This document shows positions 23,356-34,529 of a stretch of 64,000 bases of DNA, one piece after another. The stretch comes from Kondoa malvinella. Its lineage: Eukaryota > Basidiomycota > Agaricostilbomycetes > Agaricostilbales > Kondoaceae. The translations under genes were made by a program, and so were the position numbers. The stretch lies in contig BCIM01000007.1 in the NCBI GenBank assembly GCA_039545315.1, positions 708,745-772,744 of the forward strand. The letters are read 5' to 3'. The first letter of the stretch is position 1. Each line of letters opens with the position of its first letter. Below the pieces are notes generated by a model, which saw only the letters and a program-made list of their open reading frames with translations, ran no database searches and was not told the DNA's origin.

Positions 23356-24885
23356 ATGGTCAGCCTAGACGAGAGCAGCGTGCACACCATCCAAGGCATT
23401 CTGGACGAAAAGACAAATGCAACAGATGGGCTTGTTGGAAGCGTATTCGCAGCTAGTGCGTAATGAACAGACAGGCGTCAATGGAGGTAATCTCATATGC
23501 GGTACTTAGTCAGGTCAGACGGATCTTCGCTGTTCAAAGGTGCATCTGGCGTCAAGCAATTCGAGAGTTCTGAGAAGGTCAGCTGCGGTAGCCATCGCTC
23601 ATTGCATTACTCAGAATCATACAGCTATCAACGGATGCCGTGTTCTGGCTCGCGTCGCTAACGAAATGTGTTACCTCGATGGCAGCTCTGCAGCTGATCG
23701 AACAAGGGAAACTTCAGCTCGACCAAGAGATTGCGAGTATCTTACCAGAACTTGCCGACCTCAGCATCGTAGCAGAAGATGGCACTGTAACTGCGCAGGC
23801 CAAAACGCCAATCACCTTGAAGATGCTATTGACGCATACATCAGGCCTATCATAGTACGTGATTGGTAGCGATTCCTGTAAAGGTAGCTTACCTTCTTAC
23901 GCCAGTACTTTCATCCACTCTGGAGTAAAGCAACAAGTTGATCCCACGGGCTCTGTCAACGAGTTCGCTGGCAAATTCGAAGGCTTCAAGCAACCTTTGG
24001 TGTCCGAGCCTGGCACGAGATGGAACTACTCTAGCGGAATAGACTGGGTTGGCTTCTTGGTCGAAAGAGTCTCTGGGCAGAAGCTCGAGCAGTATTTTCA
24101 AGAGCACATCTTCAAGCCTCTCGGTATCAAGGATCTGACTTTCGAGATATCGAGGAGACCAGACATGCTTGAACGTTTGGCAGGAATGAACAAAAGAGAT
24201 GCAGAGGGCAAATTATCGAAAAGAGAGCATCTGCCGCTGCACAAAGGAGGACAGGCATATTCGGGTGGAGGTGGTCTGTTTGGAACGGCAGAAGAATACT
24301 TGAAGGTAAGAGCGCAAAGCAACGTCTTTGATGTCCATTGAGCGCAATGTTGCAGATCCTGGCTGTATGGCTCAATAACGGCGTTGGAAGCAACGGAATT
24401 CGGATATTGCAAGCATCTTCTGTCGACCTGGCATTCACAAATCACATTGCAGACCTCTCGCACACAATGGACGATGCTTTCGGGATGTCTCATCCGACCC
24501 CTGACTTGAGCGGACCTTCTCCAGGCGGTCTGCCAAAATGGTCGCCTGAAGGTAAATGCCGTGAGGAATCAGGTGAAGAAGAAGCTGAATCAGGATTGCA
24601 GACAAAAGAGGATGGGGTCTTGGATTCTGCACGACTGAGAATGAGCTGGCCACAGGAAGAGGCAAGAACAGTGTTTGGTGGTCAGTCCTCGAGTCAAAAA
24701 GGGCGAATCGCAGTACTGAGGTGATAGTGCACAGGGCGGGTTTGCCGAACCTCTATTACTGGGTCGATCGAACAAAAGGCGTTGCCGGAGTCTTCTGCAA
24801 CCAAATACTGCCCATGGGTGATCTGCCAGTTTTCTTGACTTGGATGGCGATCGAGGGAGAATTGTACAAGGGCTTACAGGCGTGA
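23356..24885 (+). CDS. Class C beta-lactamase-fold serine esterase
   Basis: Serine hydrolase of the beta-lactamase/EstB/LovD-type family. Starts MVSLDESSVHTIQG. The catalytic SxxK is in FWLASLTKCVTSMAAL; LLTHTSGLS follows; a YSSGIDW stretch takes the place of the YxN motif; and AYSGGGGLFGTAEEYLK matches the third conserved region. The C-terminus is AGLPNLYYWVDRTKGVAGVFCNQILP, ending GELYKGLQA. Junctions: 23453/23510-type first intron (acceptor CTTAG giving AAIRSDGSSLF), 23577-23623, 23855-23904, 24306-24355, 24551-24602 and 24681-24738. In fungi this family mostly hydrolyses esters or transfers acyl groups rather than resisting drugs. Lying in the same neighbourhood as a BVMO, it could open an ester or lactone product. 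Confidence 0.9.
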
Positions 24886-24935
24886 TGCTGCAAAGATCGA
24901 TCAGCGTGACTGCAATCTGGACGTTGTACATACCA

Positions 24936-26527
24936 TCATTCCTCAACAAACTCATCCGAGAATTGATCATTGTAGCCTTCGCTATCTCCATACTCATAAT
25001 CAATTTCCTCATCATCAAAATCGTCCTCATCTGATACATCATCCGAATCGTCCGATCCCCAATCACTGAAACCCCAATGCTCCTTGAAGTCCTCGGGACT
25101 GTAGCGAGCCTTGGTCTTGATGTTGTTTTTGCCAGCCCAGCCTTGCAATTCCGTCCAAGCAGCATTGTCCCTCATGTCGCCATCAGTCGAGACTCGCAAC
25201 GAGCGCAACGGACTTTTGCTAGCCTTTAGAGCTGATGATAATTCTGGTAGCTTTGAATCAGGCAGTTCGTACGTAAGGCGTTGAAGCATGGGAAAGTGTT
25301 GGGCGAACGCTGCAGGTGCACAATTCTTCTCGCTGCAGGTCAATTCGTTGATCTGAGAGCATTTGCTGAGCGCATCGCTAATCTGGTGGGGGCTTTCTTC
25401 ATTTGGTTCGAGGTAGAAGATGCGTAAAGTATGCGACCAAGCAACAAGCGCCGCAGAGAAAGCCGACGAAGAGACTTTGTCAGGGTTATCGTTGATCTTT
25501 ACTTCTTTGATACCGGGTGCCATGCGAACGAGCATTGCGAGTGAGTCGTCTGTAAGACCGACGGCGCCGAAATGAAGAGTGTCGAGTTCACTTAGACAAT
25601 TGTTCTGCGCATCATGCCGTTCCAGTTTTGCCTGAATCGCTGCAGTTTGCTTCCCTAGGCGTTGACTTTTGCGGTCGTACCACTCGTCTGATTTCTTGAA
25701 GTAATCGGTATATTCTGATTCTTCCGGCCTGTCCCAACACACACCTGTATCAGACATGGTCGGTGGTTGTGGTTCGGGATCGTTCTCGTCGTCAGATAAA
25801 TCGTCCTGATCGCCGTTCCATGAGTGGGTCGTTCTTTGCTGTACGGATAGAACGCGAATTTTTCGCCAGTCCATGCATTGCAACAGTAAGGCTTCAAAAT
25901 TTCCGTATACTTCACTTTCGTCGTCTGAGAGAGTCCAGCTATATTCTTTGTCGGCGTTGCGCAAAGGCTTCAAGACTTCACTTACTGCGAAATCTCCAGC
26001 CGTTCCAGATCCTGCAGCGTACTCATGGCTTTCTTCAGATCTCGCCGAGCTGATGCTCCTGCCCAGCCTAAAATACTTCAACGTCAGCCATGTTATTGAT
26101 GCATAACTGATATGCGTACCGTTGACAGACAAAGTTTTGATGTTTGGACATGCCTTCAAAATCTCTGTATGACAGTAGGTTTCCAGGCCGGCGGTTCTAG
26201 GGCTTTCTAGCCATAGCTTGAACGAGTGCACATGTTGTCCCAGGTGCGGATAAGCTCCCAAACACTTTTGAAGCGCTTCTGCTTTTTCGGCTCGTTTGAT
26301 GACAATTACGCGCCAGATCAGGCGCGTTAGGCTCTGCCACCAGACTTTGCAGACTCGACATAGCCTGATCCAGTCAGCTTTGGGTCTGTACGCGAACTGA
26401 GGATATTCGCAACACAGGCAGGTGCGACATACGCTGGTCTTGTCGAGGAGTGGGCATAAGGAGGCTCCTCATACAGGTGCACAGCTATCTTTTCAAGGAT
26501 TTCGGGAATCACTAAAGCTCTGTGCAT
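24936..26527 (-). CDS. F-box-like / leucine-rich repeat protein
   Basis: N-terminus MHRALVIPEILEKIAVHLYE looks like a degenerate F-box, continued by splicing (near 26430-26380) to APKADWIRLCRVCKVWWQSLTRLIWRVIVI. The middle has LRR-like lines (KTLSVNG, LDTLHFGAVGLTDDSLAMLV, INELTCSEKNC, LQRLTYELPDSKLPEL). The C-terminus is highly acidic (DDSDDVSDEDDFDDEEIDYEYGD). An uninterrupted frame runs from 26261 to the stop, but a good 52-nt intron (26068-26119) plus a second one just below would instead read WAGASARRDLKKAMSTLQDLERLEIS, which looks more like an LRR protein. The gene model there is open. Ends tail-to-tail with the esterase, 50 bp apart. Possible SCF ubiquitin-ligase substrate receptor. 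Confidence 0.7.
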
Positions 26528-26648
26528 GGTAATCACGAAAGTGGTCGAGCAATGCAAACCGATGAACACCCCCGTTAAGCTGTTTGATGCGACGGTCACT
26601 GACGACTGGTATGCTTCTGCAAGCAGCATTATTTAATCTGGCAACTGA

Positions 26649-28413
26649 TCAGCCCGGCGGGAGACCACACCAGAACAGCCCTGGCTCGAGGAAAGGCCTT
26701 TTGGCAGATTCGTCGATAGCGAGAGCGCCAATAGCGGGCGAAGCCAATATCATAGGGAAGCCTATCATCGTCAGCTTCATACAATTTGAAAGGCAAATGG
26801 ACTCACCAGTCAATACTGCAAAGCCGAGCGCTGTCGCTCCGTCTACTGGCATAATCCGCACTACAGCAGCATCCCTGTACAACGGATGAGACGGCTTGAA
26901 GCATCTGCACAGGAGAGACGAACGTCAAGATACTGAAACCGCCTTTAGAAAAGGCGATCAGTATTGCCGGAGACTTAGGGCGAGAGACTGACCACTGGCC
27001 AAACCAAACAAGACACAAAACGATAGAGCGGTACCATTGTCGGATATAGGCTGATGTTTAGTCAATTGAGCATGATTGCGGCCTCGGGAAAGCAGTACTG
27101 ACCAGCCAAGTGACCACGCCGACAGCGAAAAGAAATACGCAAAACAGGCAGTATACATCCAGTACGCCGACGGTGTCTGCTAGATAGCCTCCTGCAAGTC
27201 TGCCTGAGAGCATGTCATCAACCTGTGGCTCGAATGAAGCTGAAGCAGCATACCTATCACGCCAGTGATTTGCGCTATAACCCAATAGATGGATCGAATA
27301 CGTTGTGAAGCGACTCGATCTAGCAGAGTCGGCCCAAAGACCGTGACTATAGCGTTATCAGTATGTGAATGAGGATGAAAGATCGAACTCTTACATCCCC
27401 AGCATCCGCCTTGACCCAGTCTGCAGACCATGTCAGCCGCGCGTAGGGTATGCAAGTGAAAGAACCTACGATTGTCCGATACAAGTGACGACGAATGCTT
27501 TGTTCTTGAGAATTCTCAAATTTGGAATGAATTTGCGAATGTTGAACGGCTCTTTGCGCAAAGACGGCGGCGATTTTATGAGGGAAATACCTATAGCAAG
27601 CTCGACGGCCACTACCAAAGCAACGATACGGTTCTTCCAGGCGCCAAGGTGTTCTATCGCGGGCAACAGTAGTGTCCATTGGGTCTACAGGCGAGTTAAG
27701 CAGGATCACGGCGCGTGAGAAGAGAAGTACTCCGCCTAAACAGGTACCAGAGTGTATCATGGCAAAGACCAGCCATTTGTTCTTTGTGAACCATTCTATA
27801 CTCCGCTGATCAGCTGTTGTTCAGTATGTGGTTGACAGCACTTGCGTGTAGGCACCAACAAAGCAGGAAGCGATACAAGGCCAAGTCCGAAGCCGACTAG
27901 CAGACCTAAGAAATGATCAGACCTGGCCGGTTGACCTGAAAGGAAGTCTACCTTGAGCCAACATTGCATGCCAAATTTCCGTCGCTTGAGCCAAAAGCAC
28001 ATAACCCAGTACAATCATCACAGAGCCAGCAAACATACTCAGCCTCGCTCCATATGCATCCACACTCAATCCACCTGCGTATACCGCAATTTCGCTAACA
28101 GCGACCATTAAATTACCAATCAAAGAGAGGACAGAGAAAGATGCGTTGGGCCATTTGTCTTCATAGTCCGTTAGCCAGATACCATAGGTTGCGTGAAAGC
28201 CTATTGAGCAAGCGCAGGAAAGTGCTCCTCCAGCAACGCAGAGAAACCTGTTTGGAATTCAGATGGAGCTACACGAATTACGGATTGGACACACGCTGTT
28301 GTTTTATCGTCTTGCCATGGTTCGCGCTCATGTGGCTTCTCGGATAGTTGCTCAGGAAGGGGAGGAAGCGGTGTGGCTTCCGCGTCTTGCGTTTTTTCCG
28401 ATTCGAGGTTCAT
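26649..28413 (-). CDS. MFS transporter, monocarboxylate-porter-like
   Basis: Major facilitator with a ~40-residue polar N-tail (MNLESEKTQDAEATPLPPL). The first helix region after splicing is FLCVAGGALSCACSIGFHATYGIWL. Then FSVLSLIGNLMVAVSEIAVY, a short DAYGARL loop typical of MCT-like proteins between helices 2 and 3, MFAGSVMIVLGYVLLAQ, and GLLVGFGLGLVSLPALLV. A central charged loop (LRKEPFNIRKFIPNLRILK) comes before the second half, and the end is FLEPGLFWCGLPPG. At least eight exons. MCT-like loop and GxxxD-type features suggest organic-acid or similar transport; actual cargo unknown. It closes the 15.6-28.4 kb metabolic neighbourhood. Confidence 0.85.
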
Positions 28414-28964
28414 GTGTGAGAAAGGAAACAGGAAAGAGCAGCTTGCGTCTCTTATCTAGCCGAGCAAAAGTAAGCAACACACGGTCGCACGAGGATACGA
28501 AGGCAAACGGCCGTAAGCGAGACGTAGAGCAAACACATCAATCATCAGAAGACCGAATCCTGTGCAAGGCAGCTCGTCATGACCCGCGTGCGAGATGCTA
28601 ATTGTAGTCTGGGCAATAGAATAGCCCAAGATGTGCCAGCTAGGCTAGAGCGTATCAAATTGCGACGAGTACGATTCGATGAAGAGAATTGGTTCTCGCG
28701 GGCTCGACAGCCAGGCATTCACGTAGACGCCAGATCACTTGCACGGCGCAGCGACTGCACATCTCTTCGTTGTGTACGGCACTCTTCTACGCTGAATGGC
28801 AATTGTGTTCTCTGCTCAAAGTCGTCGCACAAGACGAAGCAGCGGAAGGTCATTTCTTGACCACGATATCCTCTCGCTCTATACCTCTGTACAGCTTCAC
28901 AAGGCGTTTCCGTGCCTCTCTTGACCGTCTCGCTGTTCAGTGCATTCAATCTTGCAACCTGCCC
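28414..28964. other. Intergenic gap between divergent MFS and lipase-like genes
   Basis: 551 bp. Short ORFs occur here (for example 28579-28860 on +), but none shows a domain or clean splicing into the next gene. Taken as two promoters and 5' leaders; an extra 5' exon of the downstream gene cannot be excluded. Confidence 0.4.
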
Positions 28965-30256
28965 ATGGAACCAGAGCCGTCCACGTCGACGCTATCATCT
29001 GACTCTCCTCTGCCCGGCCTGCTGCTCCTGATCTGCATTCACGGCTTCAAAGGCAACGACGATACTTTTGAAGAATTCCCAAAACGAATCAGCTACAACC
29101 TCAGTCACACGCTTTATCCGAAATGTAAAGTCGAACCTTGCATCTACCCGGCGTACAAGACGTCTGGAGATTTAGCGGAAGCGGTCACCAAGTTTACGGA
29201 ATGGTTGATTCAGTTGGTAGCGGAGAGGGAGATGCTGCTTGCTGAAGAGAGGGATGTGAAGGGGAAAGGCAAGGAGAAGGAACGCGCGAAAGTGATTCTG
29301 CTAGGCCACAGGTGACTCCTCTTGTATCTAAACGATTCTCGCTGATCGTTGAATAGTATGGGCGGACTGGTAGCGGCAGACACAGTCCTCAATCTACGCA
29401 AAGGCTACCTCGAGGCAAATCTACCACTATGGCCATCCATCATCGGCTGTATAGCCTACGACACACCTTATCTTGGACTTAACCCAGGCACATTCAGCAA
29501 TACCGCAGATCACTATATAGGTCAAGCTAGTCAACTCAATGACCTCGTCTCGTCCGTCACTGGATATTCGCTCGCTTCCTTATGGGGAGGGACGGCTGCT
29601 GCTGCAACTGCTACGGCTAAATCGAAAGAAAAGGGAAGAGAAATGTCGAAAGATGTGCCTGCTTCTACTACCGGCGCGAGTTCTTGGATGAACATGAAGA
29701 CTATGGGCGCTCTGGGAGGAACGGCGTCAGTCGTCTCTACTGATGTGTTTAGATATAGACTCATGAAGTAAGGGATGGGACAGACTAGCAGCGGCCGCAG
29801 CAGGTGCAGCCTGGTCTCAACGAGCCGCCATATCCTCGCTAGGGGTCGCTTCTAAAGATTTCGTCACTTCTCATCTTGAATTCGTCGGCGCGCTATGGAA
29901 AGCTGACGAACTTCGAAGTCGACTGCACAGCCTATGTAACTGTACAACGGAAAGTGGATCGAAAGTTGGGTTTCACTGGTCTGTCAGATTTCGATTCTGC
30001 GCTTTTGTGCTAACTCGCGATTTGTTTGGGCAGCTTCTATACCAAGATTGATCCGAGGCAGAAAGGCGGCGATACGAGGACGTTCATTATTCTGCCTTCG
30101 AAGGACTCGCAGACCAAGTCGACGCTCAAGCATTTCACTGGTAACAAGAACAGTAACGCTGCGAACGAGGTGGATGCGTGCGTTGGTTCTGTCCTTGCAA
30201 ATATCAATGCTGATCAGTTTGGGCAGACATGTGTCTATGTTCAGCCAAGCGAATGA
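28965..30256 (+). CDS. DUF676/LipA-like serine hydrolase
   Basis: Alpha/beta hydrolase. ICIHGFKGNDDTFEEFPKR carries the HG oxyanion strand; the nucleophile elbow GHSMGG is assembled by splicing (29312-29357). IGCIAYDTPYLGLNP follows, then VSSVTGYSLASLWGG. After a ragged junction near 29765 the reading is LAAAAAGAAWSQRA...DFVTSHLEFVGALWK, and the last exon is YTKIDPRQKGGDTRTFIILP ending CVYVQPSE. Homologous fungal proteins share this HLxFVGxLW and final FI-L-P region. The junction at 29745-29785 is not resolved: the first frame hits a stop at 29769 and no ordinary intron joins it well. The membrane-like Ala-rich strip is usual in the family. Confidence 0.78.
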
Positions 30257-30350
30257 TGGAGGCCACGATCTAGCCATTAAGACTGTCTCAATGATAACAG
30301 AATGGATGTCCTGAAAATGTAACACTATGTACAAGCTGTGTGAAGATCCT

Positions 30351-31036
30351 CTACTGCCCTTTGACCTTGTTCTGTAATTGCTCCACCGCGCTATACGATT
30401 TCCGATCCAACATTGCTAAGCCTACTTGACTTGTTGACTTTGGTACATCATAGCGCTTGATGTAATTCCGTTCATAGGTCTTTTCGTTATCCAGGCAGAT
30501 CTTGAGTCTTTCTAATCTTCGATCTCTGAGCTTGTTTTTCGGTAGCATGCCTGATACGGCTTTGCGTATGATCTGTCAGCACCACGTACACATCATCAGA
30601 CAATGCTGAAGAAGCGCAAGCGAGCACCGACCTGATCTGGATGCTTTTCCATCATTGTAAAGAAGGGAATCTCTTTAAGTTTCCAGCCAGTATGATACCG
30701 GTACAGCTTTTGCTTGTCCTTCTTGCCAGTCACTTGCACATGCCTCGCATTCGTTACAACAACATAATCACCGCAGTCGACTGTCCATTGGATTCACGGA
30801 AATATCAGCACAAGACTGAAAGCACATGAATTAGACGGACCTCCTGGATCATACACTGGCTTGTGCTTGCCCATCAAGATCAAAGCGATCCTGGCAGCGA
30901 CCTTGCCCAAAATTTCATCTTGCAAGTTAATGTGATGCCATGTTCGGGTGAATGCTGCGCTCGTCTGTCCCAAACAAGTCAGTACAGTGTTCTGTGTATT
31001 ATAAATGGCACGTACTGAGCCAATAGCTTGAGACAT
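30351..31036 (-). CDS. Mitochondrial large-subunit ribosomal protein bL13m
   Basis: Component of the mitochondrial ribosome large subunit. Reads [30 protein letters not shown] after a 51-nt frame-neutral intron; then [46 protein letters not shown] and the L13 signature [23 protein letters not shown]. Ends [15 protein letters not shown]. Four exons. The GDYVVV and GMLPKNKL motifs are diagnostic of L13. Yeast counterpart is MRPL23. Length (about 165-170 residues) fits. Confidence 0.93.
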
Positions 31037-31281
31037 GACTGTTATAGGCTAAGCCACCTGCTTGCACCGATACGTCGACACTGCGTCTATGCGTTCTGCG
31101 TACTCCTACCATATACTCTCGAAGCGGCCTTTGAGTCTGCTAGATCGTCGAATTTCAGCTAGAAATCGTCACATGTCCTTCCATTTGCTTCTGTCATCAA
31201 TCGAAGCAGACTACTATATTCTGCTGTCGGACCTACACTGTTGTACCTTACCAATTCTCTTCCTTATCTCTTGCCTACAAC

Positions 31282-34153
31282 ATGCTTCGTGTATCTCTAC
31301 TCGCGTTCGCTCTGTCTGGTGCAGCCCTGGCCGCACAGGATCACCTCATCTCGAAGCGCTATCTGTCTCACGATGGACTGCACAAACGATTGTAAGCGTG
31401 CACGGCTCTATGATGGCGGAATAGGCCTGAAGTGCAGGCCAGCGTGAACGAGCAAGGGAATCAAAACATCTCGTGCGTCTCTTGATTACTCATACGAACT
31501 GCTCTTAACGACTCTATAGTATTCTGCACACGAACGACATCCGTATGCATGTCATTTTCGCATTCTTTACGCTTTCTGAAAGGCTACATAGATGCACACC
31601 TTGACGAGTTCAAGAGCAGCGGAGGCGACTGCAACCCGGCCAAAGACGCTTGCCTCGGAGGTTACGCTCGTTTAAAGACTGAAATCGATCAGCAAAGAGC
31701 CAATAGAGCTAATGACAGTCTTCTGCTTGAGTATTTGACTATTTCCTGACCCTTAAGCAGAAAGCTGAATCATGCTGATGACAGCGCTGGAGATCAATTC
31801 CAAGGCAGTCGTAAGTTCACGCCTACACCTGCGTACACTGGCATCTTTTTCACCCATTCAACCTTTATAGTCTTTTACAGCGCTGCAATCAATGGTAGCT
31901 TGATCTCGCCGGTTTTCAACACAAGTGCGTAAACACTTCAAGCATCGGACGCTTAGCTGAATGCTTTTCTAGTTGGCTACGATGCTGCCTGTCTGGTAAG
32001 CGTCTTGCTGTTTAGGTTGATAGCTCGCTCACGATGCTCGATGTGTCCAGGGCAATAGTAAGCAGCTGTGTCTTTGATCAATCGATGCTGATCCCACGAA
32101 CAGACGAGTTCGATAGTGGCGAAGGACCACTATCGGAATATCTCTCGCAGCTGGATTTTCCGATGATCAGCTGCAACGTCGAAACTTCAACAAACGTGTC
32201 TCAATATCTGGTACCATACGTCTATTTTGAACAACAAAATATTGCTGTGATCAGCGTCTTGACGCCTGAGACCAAGACGATCGCTTCTCCTGAAGAGGTG
32301 AGTGTGCATCTTTCGTTTCGTGAAACTGCTTACACAGTACAATCAGCGCACCAAAATCACTGATCCTATTCAAGCTATGCGAAAGACTGTTGATACAGTT
32401 TTGGCTGAACACAGCACTGCTCGCATCATTGCTGTACGCTTTTCTTTATTCATGCAGTGATCTATGCTGATATCGTATCAGTTGACTCACATTGGCTACG
32501 AGAACGACATCGCGTTGGCGCAAGGCACCCGAAACGTTCAGTGAGTGCACTTCCCAGAAGCACATGCAGACAAGCTGATGCAAGTTGCAGTCTGATTGTT
32601 GGTGGACAGTCAGTCGTCGTCGTTCGCTATGTCGCTCTTCTGACTTTGGATCAGCTCCCACACGCCGCTCGGTAACATCACTGGAATCGAAAGTGTTGGC
32701 GAATACCCTACTATAGCAGAAAATCTCGACGGCGATGAAGTTTTCGTCGTGACTGCATATCGGTACAGCTATCAGTATGCTCTATGTGACGTTGTATTGA
32801 CTTCTGGCGCAGATGGGGCGCAGTCTTAGGGCATATTGGTGAGCACATTCATCATTCGAAGCGGCGTCGCTAACCTATGGTTAAATGTTAGACGTCGTAT
32901 ATGGTGCCGACAATAAGCCCTTAGCTTACTCAGGTGGACCGATAGCAATGACTAACGCTACTTCACAAGATGAAGAGAGTGCGTCCTTTTCGTGAAATGT
33001 TGCAAGTCGGTCTCATCGGTACAACAGCGAAACAATTGGTCAATGATTCTCGCGCTCCATTTGCTGCATACGCTGCAGAAGTTATCGGCGAAGCGTCTGT
33101 TGACCTGAGTGCAGATTGTCGCAAAGGTAAGCGATCCGACTGCGTCAAGTTCTTAACACTTACAACTTCGGTATATAGCTGAATGCAGTCTTGGGGCAAG
33201 TCAATTAGTGCCAAAGCATCCTCGAACCTAATCTTATGCCTTGTGCAGGACTTTGTCTGCGAAGCGTCAATGTGGTATCGACAGCGGACAGGTGGAACAG
33301 TCAACGGCTGTATCCAAAATGGCGGCGGCGTCCGAGCAAACATCTCTGCAGGAGAAATCACTCGAGGAGATGTGCTGACTGCTTTCCCTTTTGGGGATGT
33401 AAGTGGTCAAGTCTGCGTCCTTTCGACCTTTCTGACATGCTACAGGCTGTCGTTGACGTTGAGTTTACGGGACAAGAACTAGTTGATGTGTTCGAAGGCA
33501 TTGTTTCGGGCAAGAATGTGCAAACCTCAGCAGTAAGCTCTTTGCATGTCCTTCGGAGGTGCAGCAGCTGAGTACAACTTGATTTCAGGTTATCACAGGT
33601 TTTGCCCAGGTAGGTTGAGCGATACTCAGACCTCGTTTGCTAATGTTCAACAGGTCGGCGGCATGAATATTACTTACAATCCAACACTACCTGCCGGTCA
33701 GCGCCTGCTTAACTTAAACGTATCCGGAGGTCCTGTTGTGCTGGACCAAACATACACTATTGTTACAGTATGTGTATCTTCTTCAAGAAGAAGACTAAAC
33801 TAACCCCATGCTACAGCTCGAGTGGGTTCGCTTCATGAGACAAACAAGATCTGCTCATTTGTTTCTACAGCTTCATTGCCGCTGGAGGCGACTCTTTCTT
33901 TGAGAAAGAATTCTCTGCAATTTTGGACAGGCAAGACGAGATCTTGTTGCAATACGTACGTCTCTGCTGCGGTCAGTCGGTATACATTGACTTATTGGTT
34001 GCGCAGATTGAAGCACAGTCTCCTATCGGCCTGCCTTCGATGGGACGTATCAAGCTCAGCAATAGTACAGAGAGTGCTGTATCAGCTTTTCCTTCTGCGC
34101 CGGTCGTAGACATGTCTTCTGGGTCAACTCGCGCAAGGGCTCGTTGGGTTTGA
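31282..34153 (+). CDS. Secreted 5'-nucleotidase / metallophosphoesterase
   Basis: Signal peptide MLRVSLLAFALSGAALA, then a KR dibasic site (HKRF). Metal-binding motifs: ILHTNDIHAHLDEF (DxH; split by exon 31520-31542), NAGDEFQGTVFYS, then LGNNEFDSG where the family has GNH(D/E), and GGHSHTPLGNIT created by splicing near 32610-32661. The C-terminal domain has NGGGVRANISAGEITRGDVLTAFPFGD and VDVEFTGQELVDVFEG. Ends DMSSGSTRARARWV with no clear GPI signal. More than 15 very short exons, including one of 7 nt at 32051-32057. Likely releases phosphate from nucleotides outside the cell. The GNH His is replaced by Asn, so activity is uncertain. Confidence 0.85.
32051..32057 (+). other. 7-nt microexon in the 5'-nucleotidase gene
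   Basis: GGCAATA lies between a CCAG acceptor and a GTAAGC donor. Joined to CTG upstream and AC downstream it gives L-G-N-N-EFD, in frame on both sides and aligned with the family's LGNHEFD motif. Confidence 0.75.
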
Positions 34154-34529
34154 ATGAATGCAGTCGAACGCAGGAAGCTAAGGCGGCGTAGTTCTGCAAT
34201 GTAGTCTAGTGCTTCGAGCGCTAGAATGTCTTCGTCTTTCATGTTTCCGCCGGCACTTAATTTTATGCATTCGACCTTTCTCTTCAGGACAGCGACTTAC
34301 CAAGGATTCTGGACAGACATATCTCTTACGCAACACTGGCAGCCGAGTGACCTATAATCTTAGCCGACGAGCGTCATCGCGGCATCTCCCATGAGTTAAG
34401 TTGTCGAGATTCGGCGTCGTTTCGTCGGCTCCAAGTGTTGATGGCGCGCGACTAGGAATTTCTTCTTGCTCTTGTCTGCTCTCAATCTGCAGTATCTTGT
34501 CTCTTTCTTGCTTCGCTCTTATCTTCGCT
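34154..34529. other. Intergenic gap, no gene seen
   Basis: 376 bp between the nucleotidase stop and the next ATG. Open stretches on both strands lack domains. Presumably a terminator and a promoter. Confidence 0.4.

Noticed and set aside
23356..24885. Antibiotic-resistance beta-lactamase
   Set aside because: The YxN and KTG motifs are changed (YSSG, GGGG) as in esterases of the fold; fungal members are mostly hydrolases or acyltransferases.
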